Positions 1 through 12,200 of a DNA stretch of 64,000 nt are shown here, piece by piece. How positions within the stretch are numbered: the first letter of the stretch is position 1; every line of letters starts with the position of its first letter. A program made the translations under genes and the position numbers. This stretch comes from Siderastrea radians. Lineage: Eukaryota > Cnidaria > Anthozoa > Scleractinia > Rhizangiidae. The notes below the pieces were generated by a model, which saw only the letters and a list, made by a program, of their open reading frames with translations, was not told the DNA's origin and did no database searches. The stretch lies in NCBI GenBank assembly GCA_964017195.1, contig OZ024896.1, positions 6,029,487 through 6,093,486 on the forward strand, in the 5' to 3' direction.

Positions 1-1020
1 TAAAATGTGTGATCGTTTTTTGCTCAGTCAAATAGACAAAGCGCTTACTAATTAGTGTTGTATCTTTGTTAATCCGGAAATTGCAGATAATTTCATTTCA
101 GTTTAGGGGAGCTTGAATTACTTTTTTGTGGGCGATTGCCTGATTTCCTAGTGTGTTCAGCTAACACCTCAAGGGCCGAGAGGTGTCAAACCTTGGCTTT
201 GAATTAGGTATGCAAATTAGCTCGCTGCACTTTGAATGTGCAGCCAGCTAATTTGCATAACATTTTTTCGCACCGCAAAGCTTATCATGTTGCATCCCAA
301 AGCATGCTGGGGCTTGATATAACAATGCTGGGGGCATGATGTAGCATTTCACTTTAATTATGTAAGTATTCTTAATTCTACATAAATTCTATTATTACAA
401 AAAAAAAAATAAACACGATTTCCCAGACTTATGATAGCATATTTCTTTTCAAATGGGGAACTACTTTTTCTAAACGCGTCAATCGTGGTCACCCCGTTAT
501 TCTTTAATTTTGAGCTGCCTGTTACCAATTTAAAGGTGACGCTCTCTATCATGCAACCAAATCCTGCTCCTGATAACCCACTGATATACACTGAACAACA
601 AAGACAGCGGAGGTAAAATAGTAGTAACATCTAAAAAACTACTGCGAACTATCCAAACGGATCCGCTCGTTATTGATGGAAGCCCAAAATAATGGTCCAG
701 TTTTGTTTACAACCAATCTTTCAGCGCAATAAAACTGAAAATAAGGGCCTTTGGCCACGTATGGTCAGGATGGAAACGGATTACAACCTGAAAAAAATCG
801 GGCCGCTTTTTTTCAAGTGTCCCTCAAGTGTATCAAAATCCATCATAAACTGACTTTGTTTTGGTCTGCTTTCAAGAACTCACTTCATACCTTCCTGTTG
901 GAGTTCTAAGACCATTTGGTATAAGCAAATGCTCTCAGTTTTTTGACTCAGAGATATAAAAATACCCCTAACATGGCCCCTTTAAGTATATATCTGACAC
1001 GATGGAGTGAGACCAGCTTA
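1..1020. other. Non-coding flank with a POU-octamer palindrome
   Basis: No convincing coding region. The overlapping short ORFs around 360-630 on opposite strands have no recognisable domain. The one clear structure is a hairpin at 210-258, listed separately. The stretch is the 3' flank of the GPCR gene that follows on the minus strand. Confidence 0.5.
210..258. repeat. Short inverted repeat with ATGCAAAT at both ends
   Basis: The left arm reads ATGCAAATTAGCT then CTGCAC, and the right arm reads GTGCAG then AGCTAATTTGCAT, so the stretch can form a hairpin with only small mismatches. Both ends contain the octamer ATGCAAAT, the classical POU/Oct motif, in opposite orientations. Whether it is a regulatory site or a transposon scar cannot be told from sequence. 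Confidence 0.6.
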
Positions 1021-1959
1021 TCATGAGTTAGTGTGAAATATTGATTTGACCGCTTGGCGAATTTGTCTGCTCTTCCAGAAGCAGATCAGCGGATTCGTGC
1101 TCGAATTCAGAAAAGCAAGAGTTTCGGTCCAACTAAAGTGGTTGTAAGTCTTAATATCCTGCTCTAAAATGTCGTGATAGATGTGTGCAAATAAAAGGGG
1201 CATGCTAAATAGCAAGTATACCCCAACAATGAATGAGATGCTTCTTGTGAGCTTGTCTTCTCTCCGTCTGCGAGCCTGCTCAGTGATCGACTGTTGTTGT
1301 GATAGCACTTGGCGACGGCGCCGACGCAAAATTAAAATAATCCCAATGTTTGCTGTACCAGAAACCAGAAGACAGAAAAACCACACAAGCAAATGTATTC
1401 CACTTGAGGTTTTACTAATTTCTGTCCATTGTAGAGATGTTAATAAGACATTCAGGACCCAGATGGTCGCCATGTACTTAAGGACTCTCTTCGACGAGAA
1501 AACATCATTATACCTTGCCTGTAGTCGGACTGCCACAAGTCTCTCATAGCTAACAGAGCTCAGCGTTATGAAAGACACTCCACAACAGATGTAAAATGCA
1601 TTGGAATATATAAGCCTTACAAAACACGGAACTGAACGATGCCGGTTTTCCATAAGTCTGAAGGAAATGTAGCCTGGTTGAACTGTGAGACCAACTAAAA
1701 CATCGGAGAGTGCCAAGCAGCCTATCAGAAGATTTAACGGTGTTCGAAGACGGGACGTGTTGAAGACGGCAGTGGCTATTAAGAGGTTCGAAACAACAGC
1801 AAAAGGTGCTGAAATAATATTGATGATGGCTGTGACGAGATTCATCACGTAACGTTCCGAAACTTTGTGAAATGTGGGATCAGAAAGAGGGAAACAAGAT
1901 GGCGCTGGAAAGAAGCTTTGACCTGAGGAGTTGTTGGCCATTTTCGAGGAGGAGACCAC
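1021..1959 (-). CDS. Rhodopsin-like (class A) G-protein-coupled receptor, intronless
   Basis: Predicted 312-residue seven-transmembrane receptor in the plasma membrane; the ligand is unknown. Visible class A landmarks, in order: an N-terminal glycosylation-type NNSS near residue 9; TM1 with the conserved Asn (SNLL, N58); TM2 LALSD with D86; the TM3-side cysteine C112; a YER version of the DRY motif at 138-140; a basic third loop (RRRRR near 212, RRRRED near 230); TM6 with FSMP (P254) instead of CWxP; TM7 NPLIC (N289-P290) replacing NPxxY; and a short amphipathic tail. The length is complete for a short-tailed receptor and no frame break is seen. M7 (MANNSSG) could be the true start instead of M1. 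Single-exon receptors like this are expanded in cnidarians. It is distinct from the broken GPCRs at 23.9-35.6 kb, whose motifs differ (ERF, NPIIY). Confidence 0.88.
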   Translation of the reverse strand: MVSSSKMANNSSGQSFFPAPSCFPLSDPTFHKVSERYVMNLVTAIINIISAPFAVVSNLLIATAVFNTSRLRTPLNLLIGCLALSDVLVGLTVQPGYISFRLMENRHRSVPCFVRLIYSNAFYICCGVSFITLSSVSYERLVAVRLQARYNDVFSSKRVLKYMATIWVLNVLLTSLQWTEISKTSSGIHLLVWFFCLLVSGTANIGIILILRRRRRQVLSQQQSITEQARRRREDKLTRSISFIVGVYLLFSMPLLFAHIYHDILEQDIKTYNHFSWTETLAFLNSSTNPLICFWKSRQIRQAVKSIFHTNS

Positions 1960-2829
1960 CGTCCGATTTAAGATGAAGAAGCCTCTGATCTCGTCTAGAT
2001 TCTACGATTGTTTCTTACAACTTCAACTTCCAACTTTCACTAGCAGCTTACAGACTTTTCTATCAACTGTCTTGGATACAGTACTGTCTGGGAATATTTC
2101 GTTCTCTAATTTGGACTCTCTCTTCAAGCGTGCAGATTTCAGGCACGATATTTCCACTGCGTCTTGAAAACAAGAACAATTTCTCAGCATGAAGCTTTGC
2201 TACAAGTTAAAAATTTATTATATTAAAGACAGGTTAAAATAACAGCTTTGTCAGTGAAATGTGTTTTTTTAACAAAAGGCTTTTCGAGGGCGAAAACCTT
2301 TGGGGGCTTTCGAGAAACGCACACCGGATGTCTTTTTCGTAATACAGGATAAACTGTAATTGAAAAGAAACAATATTATGAGTACGTTTGATTAATTTCC
2401 TGTCTAATTTAATTCCCTTAATAACATACAGTTTTAAAACAAAGCCCTCTGATAGAGCAAAAGAAGGTTGTTAGATTAAACATGTTTGTCTGTAATCGAA
2501 GTAGTTGTAGAATTAATTACACTCAGCTCTTACTGTGAACTCCGCTTTGGTCTAGGAATTAACATTCGAACGAAACGCCATAACAAGGCTTCCAAATTGA
2601 AATTCGTATTTTCCCTGTACCGTCAACCCCATAACCTCATTAGGTTCTCACACCGGTGGTTTTATAATTTTTTTGTTCCGTTAAGCCAGAGAAAGATGAA
2701 ATGACGCAATACCTAACTTTTAACGTATAGAAGGAAGCGTTAACTAAAGCTGTTCATAATAAATGCATTATGTGTTGGTCACTTGAGAGCGGGCAATCGC
2801 ACAGCAATGTCCTATGTTATTTAAATAAT
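1960..2829. other. Upstream region of the GPCR; no gene seen
   Basis: AT-rich sequence containing only short ORFs without domains. It is the likely promoter/5' UTR side of the minus-strand GPCR. No clear TATA box or known repeat was recognised. Confidence 0.4.
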
Positions 2830-4290
2830 TTAAGAGCCAGTCCATGAGAGGTTCAAAGATTTTTGGAAATGTTCAGAAACAAGCCTATCTCAAACTTTGC
2901 CTGATGAAAGCTAGTCATGAGCAAGTAATCAAAGCGACATTTTTTGTCCTCTTATACTAATGTGGTCACGTGACAGGCAATTTAAGTTTGACCCCCCCGG
3001 CAGTAATTTTGGCTCAAAATATTTTCTAAAAGTTACCAACTTTACATGTCTCTTGTCAAAACAAGTGTGAGCCAATCATAAATCTGCATTCAATTGATGT
3101 TATTTTTTTACTAAACTGACTTTCTTCTTCATAAAAATACTAATATTTCTTTCAGGCTCTTCTTATCAGTTGAACAATGATTTTCAACAGAGAGTGTGGT
3201 TTGGCAGGTTTGGAAAAGTGTCATTTTTATTAAATTTAAAAGGAATTTTTTTGCTATGAAGTAGACAAGATCTATGGTTGATCTGCATTTTCCAAAAGAC
3301 CCAAAGGAATGTACTTAAATATTATCGAAAAATCTTAAAAATCAGGCTAACAAAGTTTACGGTTATCGTTTGAATTATTTCACTGCCTCAGATTTTGCAC
3401 GTAAACGTTTTGCAGCTATTGAAAACGTTCCTTCCCCACCCCTCCCCCGATAGATTTCAGTTGAATCAGGTGTGTATTATTTAATTTCCCAGCAGAGGCT
3501 TATTTCAAGCTATTTGAATAGATTCATTTGGCTTTTCGGTGTTGTTTTCAATCATTCAGAATATAAAATAAATTTATAGGCCGTAGAAAACAGACGGAAA
3601 AGAGACTTGAAGTCGAGAGGTTGTGTTACTGTGCGTGACACAGAGAATCAACTTTCGTACATGCCTCCTCGGAGGCATTCAGCAAAACCCCTTCACTCTC
3701 TAAACAAAGTATTCTGGAGTCAGAACACCGCTGAAACAATGGTTCAATTCTTGATGTTTCATAGAATGTAAGCTACATTTGGTTACCGACTATTAAACTG
3801 CAACAAATCAGACACATGGTCCATACACACAAAGAATCAAGAAGATCAACTATAGATCTTGTCTACTACATAGAAAGAAATTCCTTTGAAATTTGGTAAA
3901 ATTGGCACTTTTCCAAATCTGCCAAACCACCGCTCTCTCTTCAAAATTATTGTTGAGTTGATAAGAAGAGGCTCAAAGAAATATTAGTATTTTTATGAAG
4001 AATAAGGTCAGTTTAGTAAATAATCATCATTTGATTTATGATTGGCTCACACTTGTTTCGTCAAGAGACATGCAAAGTTGGTAAATTTTGGAAAATCTTT
4101 TGAGCCAAAATTGCTCCTAAACTGAGGTCAAAATTAAAGTGCCTGTCACGTGACCACATTAGTATTAGAAGACAAAATAATGTCGATTTGATTACTTGCT
4201 CATGACTAGCTTTCAGCAGGCAAAGTTTGAGATAGGGTTGTTTCTGACCATTTCCAAAAATCTTTGAACCTCTCGTGGATTGGTTCTTAA
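2830..4290. mobile_element. Non-autonomous DNA element with ~450-bp inverted arms and TTAA ends
   Basis: The sequence at about 2830-3285 reappears in reverse complement at about 3842-4290. The arms start TTAAGAGCCAGTCC and end GGTTCTTAA, and they remain alignable, with scattered substitutions and small indels, for roughly 450 bp. Both ends lie on TTAA (2830-2833 and 4287-4290), the target sequence of piggyBac-type transposons. The middle (3285-3841) has no transposase ORF, so this is a non-autonomous or foldback-type copy. The minus-strand ORF over the right arm is an accident of the repeat. It lies just downstream of the minus-strand calmodulin-like gene. Confidence 0.7.
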
Positions 4291-4545
4291 GCGCTAAAGT
4301 AAACAAATTTATGCTTTAATTTGGATCGATTAATGAGACACGGATCTCATTTTCAACTACGGTGTAGTCTAGAAACAATTTTTAGCATGTCCAGCCTCAG
4401 TTGAAAAAAAGTAGAATCGATCCTTGAGACCTCTTGAACACCCGCCTTCCCCCCATCACAATATGATATGAAATTTTGCAAACGAATCAGTCAATCAGTT
4501 TTCTTTTTCAGTATTCTGTTCTCTTTTTGATTACTTCGTCGTCCA

Positions 4546-7500
4546 TCACTGGCAGATAATGTCCAAGTCTCTATTGATGAGAGGAACTAGAAGCCTGGAA
4601 AATTCTAAAGAAAAAACAGAACAAAGAAAATTAATTCATTGCCGTCTCAAACACATAAAATAAATAAATAAATAAATAAATAAAGAAATAAGTAAATAAA
4701 TAAATAAACATTCATGATATAAGTAAATGAATAATTTTAATCATTAATTTGGCTAATCCCCCAGAGGGAAATTTTCAGAGACATCGCCTGAGTCCCTTGT
4801 ACCCCTTTGCCAAAAATTTGTATTTTTAAGCCACAAAGGCCACTTGCTGGCTGTCATCCATGCAGCTTGCAGCCAAACTGTCAGAACCTTTGGAGAAATG
4901 GACACTTAAATTCCCTTCCATCTCCAGAAGAGAATTAATTCCAAGGTTTTACCTTTCTGCATCAAATCTTAACCTCACTTACCAAACTAGAAATCTATAT
5001 TTTTGTTTGTAAACTCTAAAAGTGGATTTTCACGATCAGTAATCTTTATAGCCTCCCACACAGACGCTCTTAGGGTTTCGTCACGTGTTCCTCCCTCACG
5101 TGGGGGAGGAACGCTTGACGAAACCCTGAGAGCGTCTGCGTGGGAGGCTATATTCTTTACCTACAGCGGGTTTTCCTAAACTCACCGTCAAAATATATGT
5201 GCCGAGGTTCTTGAAGATTTGCTGCTTCCAAAACGTCTTCGATTTCTTGTTTTGGAATGTCTTTTAATCTCAGCAGAGCCTTTTTCATCTCTTTCGCCTC
5301 AACATAACCTTTATTTTCAGGATCAAAAACTCTAAAGGCCGTAAAAAGATCGTTCCCTTCCCCTGGCTTCTTGTATTCTTCTACCGTTTTGATAAAATCT
5401 GAAAGTCCTAGCAAGCTGTCACCTGACGGTAATAAACAAATAAAAGATTGAAATTTACTGAGCTTTTGACAGTTTTTAAAGCTCTTATTTTTAAAAGGGA
5501 CGCTTGAGTATTAAGATGCATTTTCTCTTCGACAGTTTTCATATATTTCTATTGGTGCAAGTTAAAAATTTGGATTAAACATTGACACGTTTTTAATTTT
5601 GGTGATTCCTTAATTCTTTTCACCTTTACTTTAGATCAAAGTTGATCGTAAAGAGAATCGAAATTAGAGGTTTATCACTATCAAGGTTATTATTCACATC
5701 ACCTTTCTTCACAATGTATGTGTATCGCAAGAAGAAATTATACAGTCATTAACTACTTAAATTCAGTAGTTTGTCAATATTATGTCCCCTATCTGATCCG
5801 TTTTTGATTTTGACTTTCGTCTTGAACATGTATTGATCCTTAGAATTTGTAAGTTCATCAAAACACCTTCTGGTTGATTATTTTCTTTATTTTTCTAGCT
5901 TGTTTTTCTTCTTGACAATGCAGTTCATACCGTAAGGAGAAATAAGACTTTCATCACCAGAGAGTAGTAGCTTGTCGAGAGAACATTCCCAGTTACACAT
6001 GGCGGCGTTTCATTGAATTACTATTGTAAAAAGAATTAAGACGGATTCCGCTCAACGTTCGAGCAATAAGTGCAAAAAATACTTACCAAAAAACAACTCA
6101 TAGCACGGTAAAATTTTAAATGCTATTTGAAACATCTCACTCTAGTTCACTTGCCCAAGTGACCCCGCGATGAAATTCTCAAGCATTCTCAAGAAATTAA
6201 TTTCAAATCTCGTAAAAGTATACTAAAAACGGGCGCCATTTTGTTTTGAACTGACATGAAGCGTCTTTTTAATTGAAATATTGATAACTTCAAATCCAAT
6301 TTTCTCTCGCGGGGTCAGCTTGGGAGCAAAAGTAAGGATACGTTCTTCTTATCTGTTCTCAAAATGTGACAGTGGCTGGAAGTATTTTTTTGGTAACTTA
6401 ATTTTTGCACTTACTGCTGGAACGTTGAGCGGAAATCGTCTTGAGATGTTGATCACTCACCGACGTATTCCTTCTCATTGACGAGGTGTTGTATCTGTTG
6501 GTCAGTTGGATTCAAACCGACCAAGCGCATGGCTTGCCTTAGTTGCTTGGTTGATATGCGCCCATTCTTATCTTGACCAAAGAACTCGAACACCTCAATG
6601 TATTCTGAATATATATAGAATGAAGGAAATGGTGTAACCTTCAGTTAGTTTTACCATCATCATCGTCGTTGTCGTCGTAAACCTAATAAATGAGGACCAG
6701 ATTTCGGCAGCTACAGCCTACAGGTCCCTAATAAAGCATCAAGATTCAATACGGCTCACTTTGCAAAACCGGGAATCTTCTGAAAACTGTATAAATTTAA
6801 GGGTCACAGTAAACGGTATAGTTTGAGATCTTTATGATTTTATTTAAACACAGTTTTATAACAAATGATCTGGTATAATAGAGTGAGGTTTTTGATACTT
6901 TTTCGCCTCATAATGCCATACGGTGATGGAATACTGTTTAACAAATTCAAAGTCTTAAATTTAATTGAGGCAAGTTGTCGACCTGAGGGTACCCAAACTG
7001 TAACAAAATATAAAATATTGAAAACAGGATAAAAACAGGGTTTTCGTCTAAACATCCTCGGTGTTTCTCAGCTGTAGCGGGTCATCCGGCGGACCTAAGT
7101 TGTTTTCAGAAGATTTACCTTGAAGGAGTGTTATCGTTGAAGTTAAAAATATCAGCTAGCGTTGAACTTGAATCAAACAACTTTTAACAGGGTCAACGCG
7201 GTCGAATTTAGGCCTGATGATTAAACTGTTCGAGTTCATTTAAGAAATAAAGGTTTTGTCATTTTGTTAGTGATTCAAATGTTGTATTTTTCTATATTGT
7301 GGCTACTATGAAGTGGAGCTTCTCAATTTTACGATAAAAAATAAGGACACTGCGTCTCTAAAACTAATCACAAATAATTACCTTTTATTTCCTCACGAGA
7401 TAGTTTCTCCTGCGAGGAAAACAATAAAAAATGAAAAAGTACTCCATATATATAAATAGACTGCTGATAAAGTAAATTTCGGAGTAACTGTTAAAATGCT

Positions 7501-7986
7501 TAAGAAAATGGTATAATGAAAATTTTGCTCTAGAAAAGACCGACCTTTGAACAAATCAGTGAATTTTTGATGAACAAAATATGATTTAGTTTTATTTTTT
7601 AGTTGCTTCCCAAATAATCTTGGGTGGGAGAACGTATCGCCTGAGGCGAGAGACTGACCGGAGAGACTGACTTTAAAGTAGGAAAACAAAATTTTTCAGT
7701 GATAAATGGTGTGAATTTTTTTTTCAAATTTCTACAGCGAAAACTTGGGTATTAAATTGAAAATTATTTTGTTCCGGTTGAAAAATGATGAAATGAGCTC
7801 CTTTCAAGGTTAAACCTAGTTCGCGGAGGTCGTTGATAACCGCTCCAAATTTTTTGTACAAATAAACTATCGATGTTTTCAGTGTATACCTTTATTTTCG
7901 ATAGAAATCTTGTTAAAAAGTAAAGGTTGATAATCGTATGACATTATTCACTAAAAATAAACCAGTTAGCATCTAAAACTTACCAT
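4546..7986 (-). CDS. Calmodulin-like EF-hand protein, five coding exons, mostly degenerate loops
   Basis: Spliced gene read on the minus strand: exons 7984-7986 (ATG only), 7382-7409 (28 nt), 6461-6604 (144 nt), 5186-5422 (237 nt) and 4546-4604 (59 nt, TGA at 4546-4548). All junctions are GT-AG; the intron after the ATG is phase 0 and the others are phase 1. The product is 156 residues (calmodulin has 149). The intron straight after ATG and the 144-nt exon match the known gene structure of animal calmodulins. Four EF-hand positions are recognisable, but loop 1 has Gly at position 1 and Gln at position 12, loop 2 lacks an acidic frame, and loop 4 (ANLQEPRHIYF) is unable to coordinate calcium normally. 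Only loop 3 (DPENKGYVEAKE) looks competent. It probably acts as a calcium-sensor-like binding partner with reduced calcium binding; its target is unknown. A 409-bp miniature element lies in the intron between exons 3 and 4. The gene is divergent from its paralogue at 9206. Confidence 0.82.
4660..4708. repeat. (AAAT)n microsatellite
   Basis: Imperfect run of AAAT units with single G interruptions, inside the last intron of the minus-strand calmodulin-like gene. Confidence 0.85.
5047..5152. repeat. Near-perfect ~106-bp palindrome (hairpin element)
   Basis: The sequence from TATAGCCTCCCA to TGGGAGGCTATA is an inverted repeat centred near 5099, with arms of about 48 bp containing only a few mismatches. 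It lies within the last intron of the minus-strand calmodulin-like gene, about 35 bp downstream of the splice donor at 5185. It has the look of a dispersed miniature hairpin element; no flanking target duplication was established. Confidence 0.75.
6036..6444. mobile_element. 409-bp TTAA miniature element, copy 1 (intronic)
   Basis: Terminal inverted repeats of about 50 bp: the left end begins GACGGATTCCGCTCAACG and the right end is its near reverse complement. The left flank is TTAA (6036-6039) and the right flank TTGA (6441-6444), consistent with a TTAA duplication that later mutated. It has no coding capacity. The element ends only 16 bp from the splice donor of the 144-nt exon of the minus-strand calmodulin-like gene. 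An almost identical copy of the same length lies at 8251-8659. Confidence 0.8.
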
Positions 7987-9205
7987 GAGCTGTGTGCCTT
8001 TTAAAAACGTTCGCGCCGTAACAACACTCATGTGGTGAATACTCGTGAACTAACAAACCAAACTATAAAACAAACGCCTTATGGCTATGACGTAAGCCTA
8101 TATTTTCAAAGCCAAAGCAACCAACGAAAAGTGAGTCTTACAGGTTTTCATAAAATAAGTTGTTTAAAACAGCTTGACAGAGTTGGACCAATGAAAATTA
8201 GAGTACATTTATTAATCTAAAAGATACACACCCCTAGCCTGGCAGATGAATTAAGACGGATTCCGCTCAACGTTCGAGCAATAAGTGCAAAAAATATTTA
8301 CTAAAAAACTACTCATAGCACGGTAACATTTTAAATGCTATTTGAAACATCTCACTCTAGTTCACTTGCCCAAGTGACCCCGCGATGAAATTCTCAAGCA
8401 TTCTCAAGAAAATTAATTTCAAATCTCGTAAAAGTATGCTAAAACGGGCGCCATTTTGTTTTGAACTGACATGAAGCGTCTTTTTAATTGAAATATGGAT
8501 AACTTCAAATCCAATTTTCTCTCGCGGGGTCAGCTTGGGAGCAAAAGTAACGATAAGTTCTTCTTATCTGTTCTCAAAATGTGACAGTGGCTGGAAGTAT
8601 TTTTTTGGTAACTTAATTTTTGCACTTACTGCTCGAACGTTGAGCGGAAATCGTCTTAAAGTCATTAAATGCTGTTGTTAGGGTAAGAAAGTGTGAGTGA
8701 AACTTTTCCGTCATAAGCAAAAAAAAAAAAAGTTTGTGAATCGAATCTGAATCAGATCTGATTAGCGTCATATCAGTCTTTTGACTGCTTGACCGGAGGA
8801 AACGTTTGTGAAATTAAAAGGATTGTTTTCAGTCTCCGCAACATGCCTCAGTTGATACGCCACCAAATTGTGAAACAGAACTGCCGTAATTGTACGTAAT
8901 AAGCCAACGAAAGGCTTCGATGCTGTGCTAAGAACAGCTTTTAGAGCGATTATCTCTGTCATGCGCAATAGAAAACACAAGCAAAAATAAAGGAGTAAAG
9001 CATTTCGTTACCGTGCGCATGCGTAATATCTCAGTTTTTCCAGCTTGAGTATTAACCTTGTATCCAATCATATTCCAGAAAACAAAAACACAGACGTTAA
9101 AGAGCTTGTTTAGAAGGGTTTGCATTATACAATATTTATCGCGTGCTTGCAAAGGTTTCACTTCCTCGACTAATTGAGAAATCCGTCCGCTACAATTATC
9201 TCATA
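7987..9205. promoter_or_regulatory. Shared divergent intergenic region of two calmodulin-like genes
   Basis: About 1.2 kb separates the ATG codons of the two head-to-head calmodulin-like genes (7986 on minus, 9206 on plus), so both promoters must lie here or upstream of non-coding exons within it. A 409-bp miniature element occupies 8251-8659. No clear TATA box was identified. Short ORFs in the stretch lack domains. Confidence 0.5.
8251..8659. mobile_element. 409-bp TTAA miniature element, copy 2 (promoter region)
   Basis: Same family, length and orientation as 6036-6444. It has TTAA at both ends (8251-8254 and 8656-8659), giving an intact TTAA target duplication, and terminal inverted repeats of about 50 bp. 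No ORF of its own. It lies in the region shared by the two divergent calmodulin-like genes. The high similarity of the two copies suggests recent activity of the family. Confidence 0.82.
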
Positions 9206-12200
9206 ATGGTAAGTCTCGAACATTAGGTTGAAAATGTAAACCGTATGTTAAATTTGACGAAATAGTATCACTTAAACGCCGCGCACAAATAGTCAGTCAG
9301 TATTGTGTGAAAGCTTCTTTAATCTACTTGAAAATAGGTGAAAAGCTTAACAATTAATTACAAAAGGATACAAACAGAGAAATTCGCCGTTTTTGGCCAG
9401 TTTGATTTTGAGTTTTTACTCGTCTAATTCAAATTACGGAAGAAAACGAAATATAAATCTCTTTCCTTTACCGCGAACTTTCATTACACGCACACATAGA
9501 AGTATATTTATCTATTTAACACTGTAGTTTCTATTTAGTTGTCATATGACTGTAGATCTTTTCAATCATTTTTGTACGAAGTATTTTCTCCGGGACGCGC
9601 GCTGTCTAATGCCTGCGATAGGTGATTGCTTCGCATTTTAGAATTCATTAAATTACTTTTTTTTTCCATTTTAAGAAGTTACCTTGGTTTTAGTAAACAA
9701 CAGTTATAGCACCTGCTAAATGACGCACTAAGGCTGTAGATTTGTGCCTTACAATACTCACTAAATTGGGCAAGTTTAAAAATATGATTAATTGAGAAAT
9801 CGATTGACGTTTCTAATATAATTTTTTTGGCTTCAATTGAACAGAGTTGACTACAGAACAATTCACAGTTTGAAGCTTCTTACGTCAAGCTTTAATCGTA
9901 AGCGAAATTCCTCACTGGTAAATTCTCAGTGTAGAATAAATAACAGCACGAAGTCACTCGACATTTTACATTCTCATTATCGTTAGGGTGAATGTTAATA
10001 ATTAATTACCTTAACAGGTACTTAAATTGAAGTTGATATTACGTTTGCCAATAACTACCTGCGCAAGTTGAATTAATGTCTGGAAAGCGAAGCGAAAAAC
10101 AAAATTCAACGATTGACCTTCGGTTGGGTGACTTCATATCCGCCAAAAGCATTTCGAGTATAAATCAATCTGAGTGATTCTTACTGAACCGCAATGTATC
10201 TGTCCCGCGTTTGGCAAACAAAATTAAAATTTGCTGTTCTGAATATTTGGCAAACAAAAAATGCATCACGCCGAGTGACTTGTCTCGCAAGGGCGAGGCG
10301 AGGCAAATCGCACGAAACAGTGTAACGTACCCAGCAACGGAAAAAATGGTTTGGAAAAAGAAGCCGTCGCAGAAGTTGAAGCGAATACTACTTTCTGCAA
10401 TCTTTGAAGCAACTTCTTTTGCGAGGCCTCTGTCTTTTGCAAGATATGTCACATAATGCTTCGTAGAACTTTCCGTGCAAATGAAGGGCTTACTTAAGGA
10501 ATTGTGACACAGGTTCCAACAGTGTAACAGTTACACTGCCTTCACACTTGTCGCTATTCTTCATTTTGTCATCGAATAAAGTAAAAACAAAAAAATGTCC
10601 TTTACAGTGATTTTATCCAAACCATCTAATTACGTAGAATTGTCTAACTCCAAGGCTTCTTACGTCTTATGAAGGTTATTGATTCCTGTTATAACACGTT
10701 CTTTGCAAATTAACACCAAACACTGTCCTGACACGATCAGCATAAAGTAAAACTGATGATAATAATTTCTGCACAGAGTTAAGAGTTGACAGGGACTACA
10801 AATTGTTTTTTTTTTTTTTTTTAAAAAAAGCTTTGGTTAATGTTAGCGATGCTTTTGGCTTCGTCAGAAAATAAAACTAAAATATGCGAAGGGTTAACGC
10901 TAAAAATTGCAAAGTTAAGTTGTCTCCTCCGGGAAAAAGGCAGTTTTGCCAGACGCCGACCTTTTACTTAAAAAGTCCTTAAATAGTTACATTTGCTGAC
11001 AACTGAATTTTGTTCTTTAAGCCAGGTTAAACTGCCTAAAAGTGAGAGCCAGAAGTCTTTAAGAAAGCAAAATAATGCGGAAATTTGTATTATTAGCTTG
11101 GCTCATTTCATTGTCTCGATGCAACACCAAATTGTACCAAAAACCTTAGTTATGTAAGACTAGCAGAAAGGAAAATTTTATCTTTTAACATGGGAACTTC
11201 AAAGTAGAATTTGTTAGCCGGTAACAATATAACGTAAATAGCACTGAAAAAATGAAGCGATTTGCCTGAAAACTGTTTGTGTCGCAAATTTTGCAGTTCG
11301 TTGGACCGAAACATAATACTAAGTAGCCTATACGTTCACCGATATGACCACCGATGCTGTTGGCCGTTACAATGAGGTTGTCGTATTAACTTAACAGACT
11401 TAACGGCGATATCGTAAGGCGGGGAGGGAGGGGAGGGGGTCTTCAACAAACCTCAACGTATAAGAAAAAACCGTTATTCGCTATTGATAAGGTCTGGCCA
11501 CCATCATTCACTGCTAACTTTCTTTTTCTATCACGCAGGAGGGATTATCTGATGAGCAAATCGAAGGTAAGCTAACAACACACCGGCCTTGTTGTCTGAG
11601 CAAGCCTAAAGCAGGGAACTCTTTGTCCGCCTTAAGTGTTCGGGGGCGGAATATTCGGCATTCGGTGATGTCAGCATTAAAGACGACCAAGAAAGCCAAT
11701 TAACGCTATCCCTTGGGGCAACCCCGGGTTAAGATTTGACCAAGGTTTTTTTCATCTTAAAAAGAGTTCCTTCTCCTTATTTCAAGACACAGTTTGAAAG
11801 AAGCCATCACTAAACTGTTTTCACCTGCGACATAAGCAAGACCACTATCACAAACGAGACCCTGACAAACGCAAAAACAGCACTTGGGTCGGCTAATCCT
11901 TGACTTATTGACTAATCGCCTAATCATTACATAAAATAAGTTATTAGTCGGCACATTGTACATTAACACTAAGGAAGAGACGGTCATGATTTTGTCACCG
12001 ATATCTTGTGCCCTACCAGTTGCCGCCAATGTAATGAACATAGGCACGCAATGCGTGCAGAAGCGATGACTTTACTAGCTCTCGTGATCACCTCGTTCCC
12101 AGTGTTTCTCAGCTGTGAACTGGACAGACATCCATGGTGCACCGAAACTTGCAATCTGACAATGAGCGACGACTTAAAAATAGCACTCTCCTTGAAAAGA

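Noticed and set aside
4061..4306. 81-codon minus-strand ORF
   Set aside because: Lies in one arm of an inverted-repeat element, and its mirror in the other arm is not open.
10165..10456. Opposed ~90-codon ORFs in the first intron of the calmodulin-like gene
   Set aside because: Both strands are open over the same bases, with no domain, splice logic or relation to the gene.
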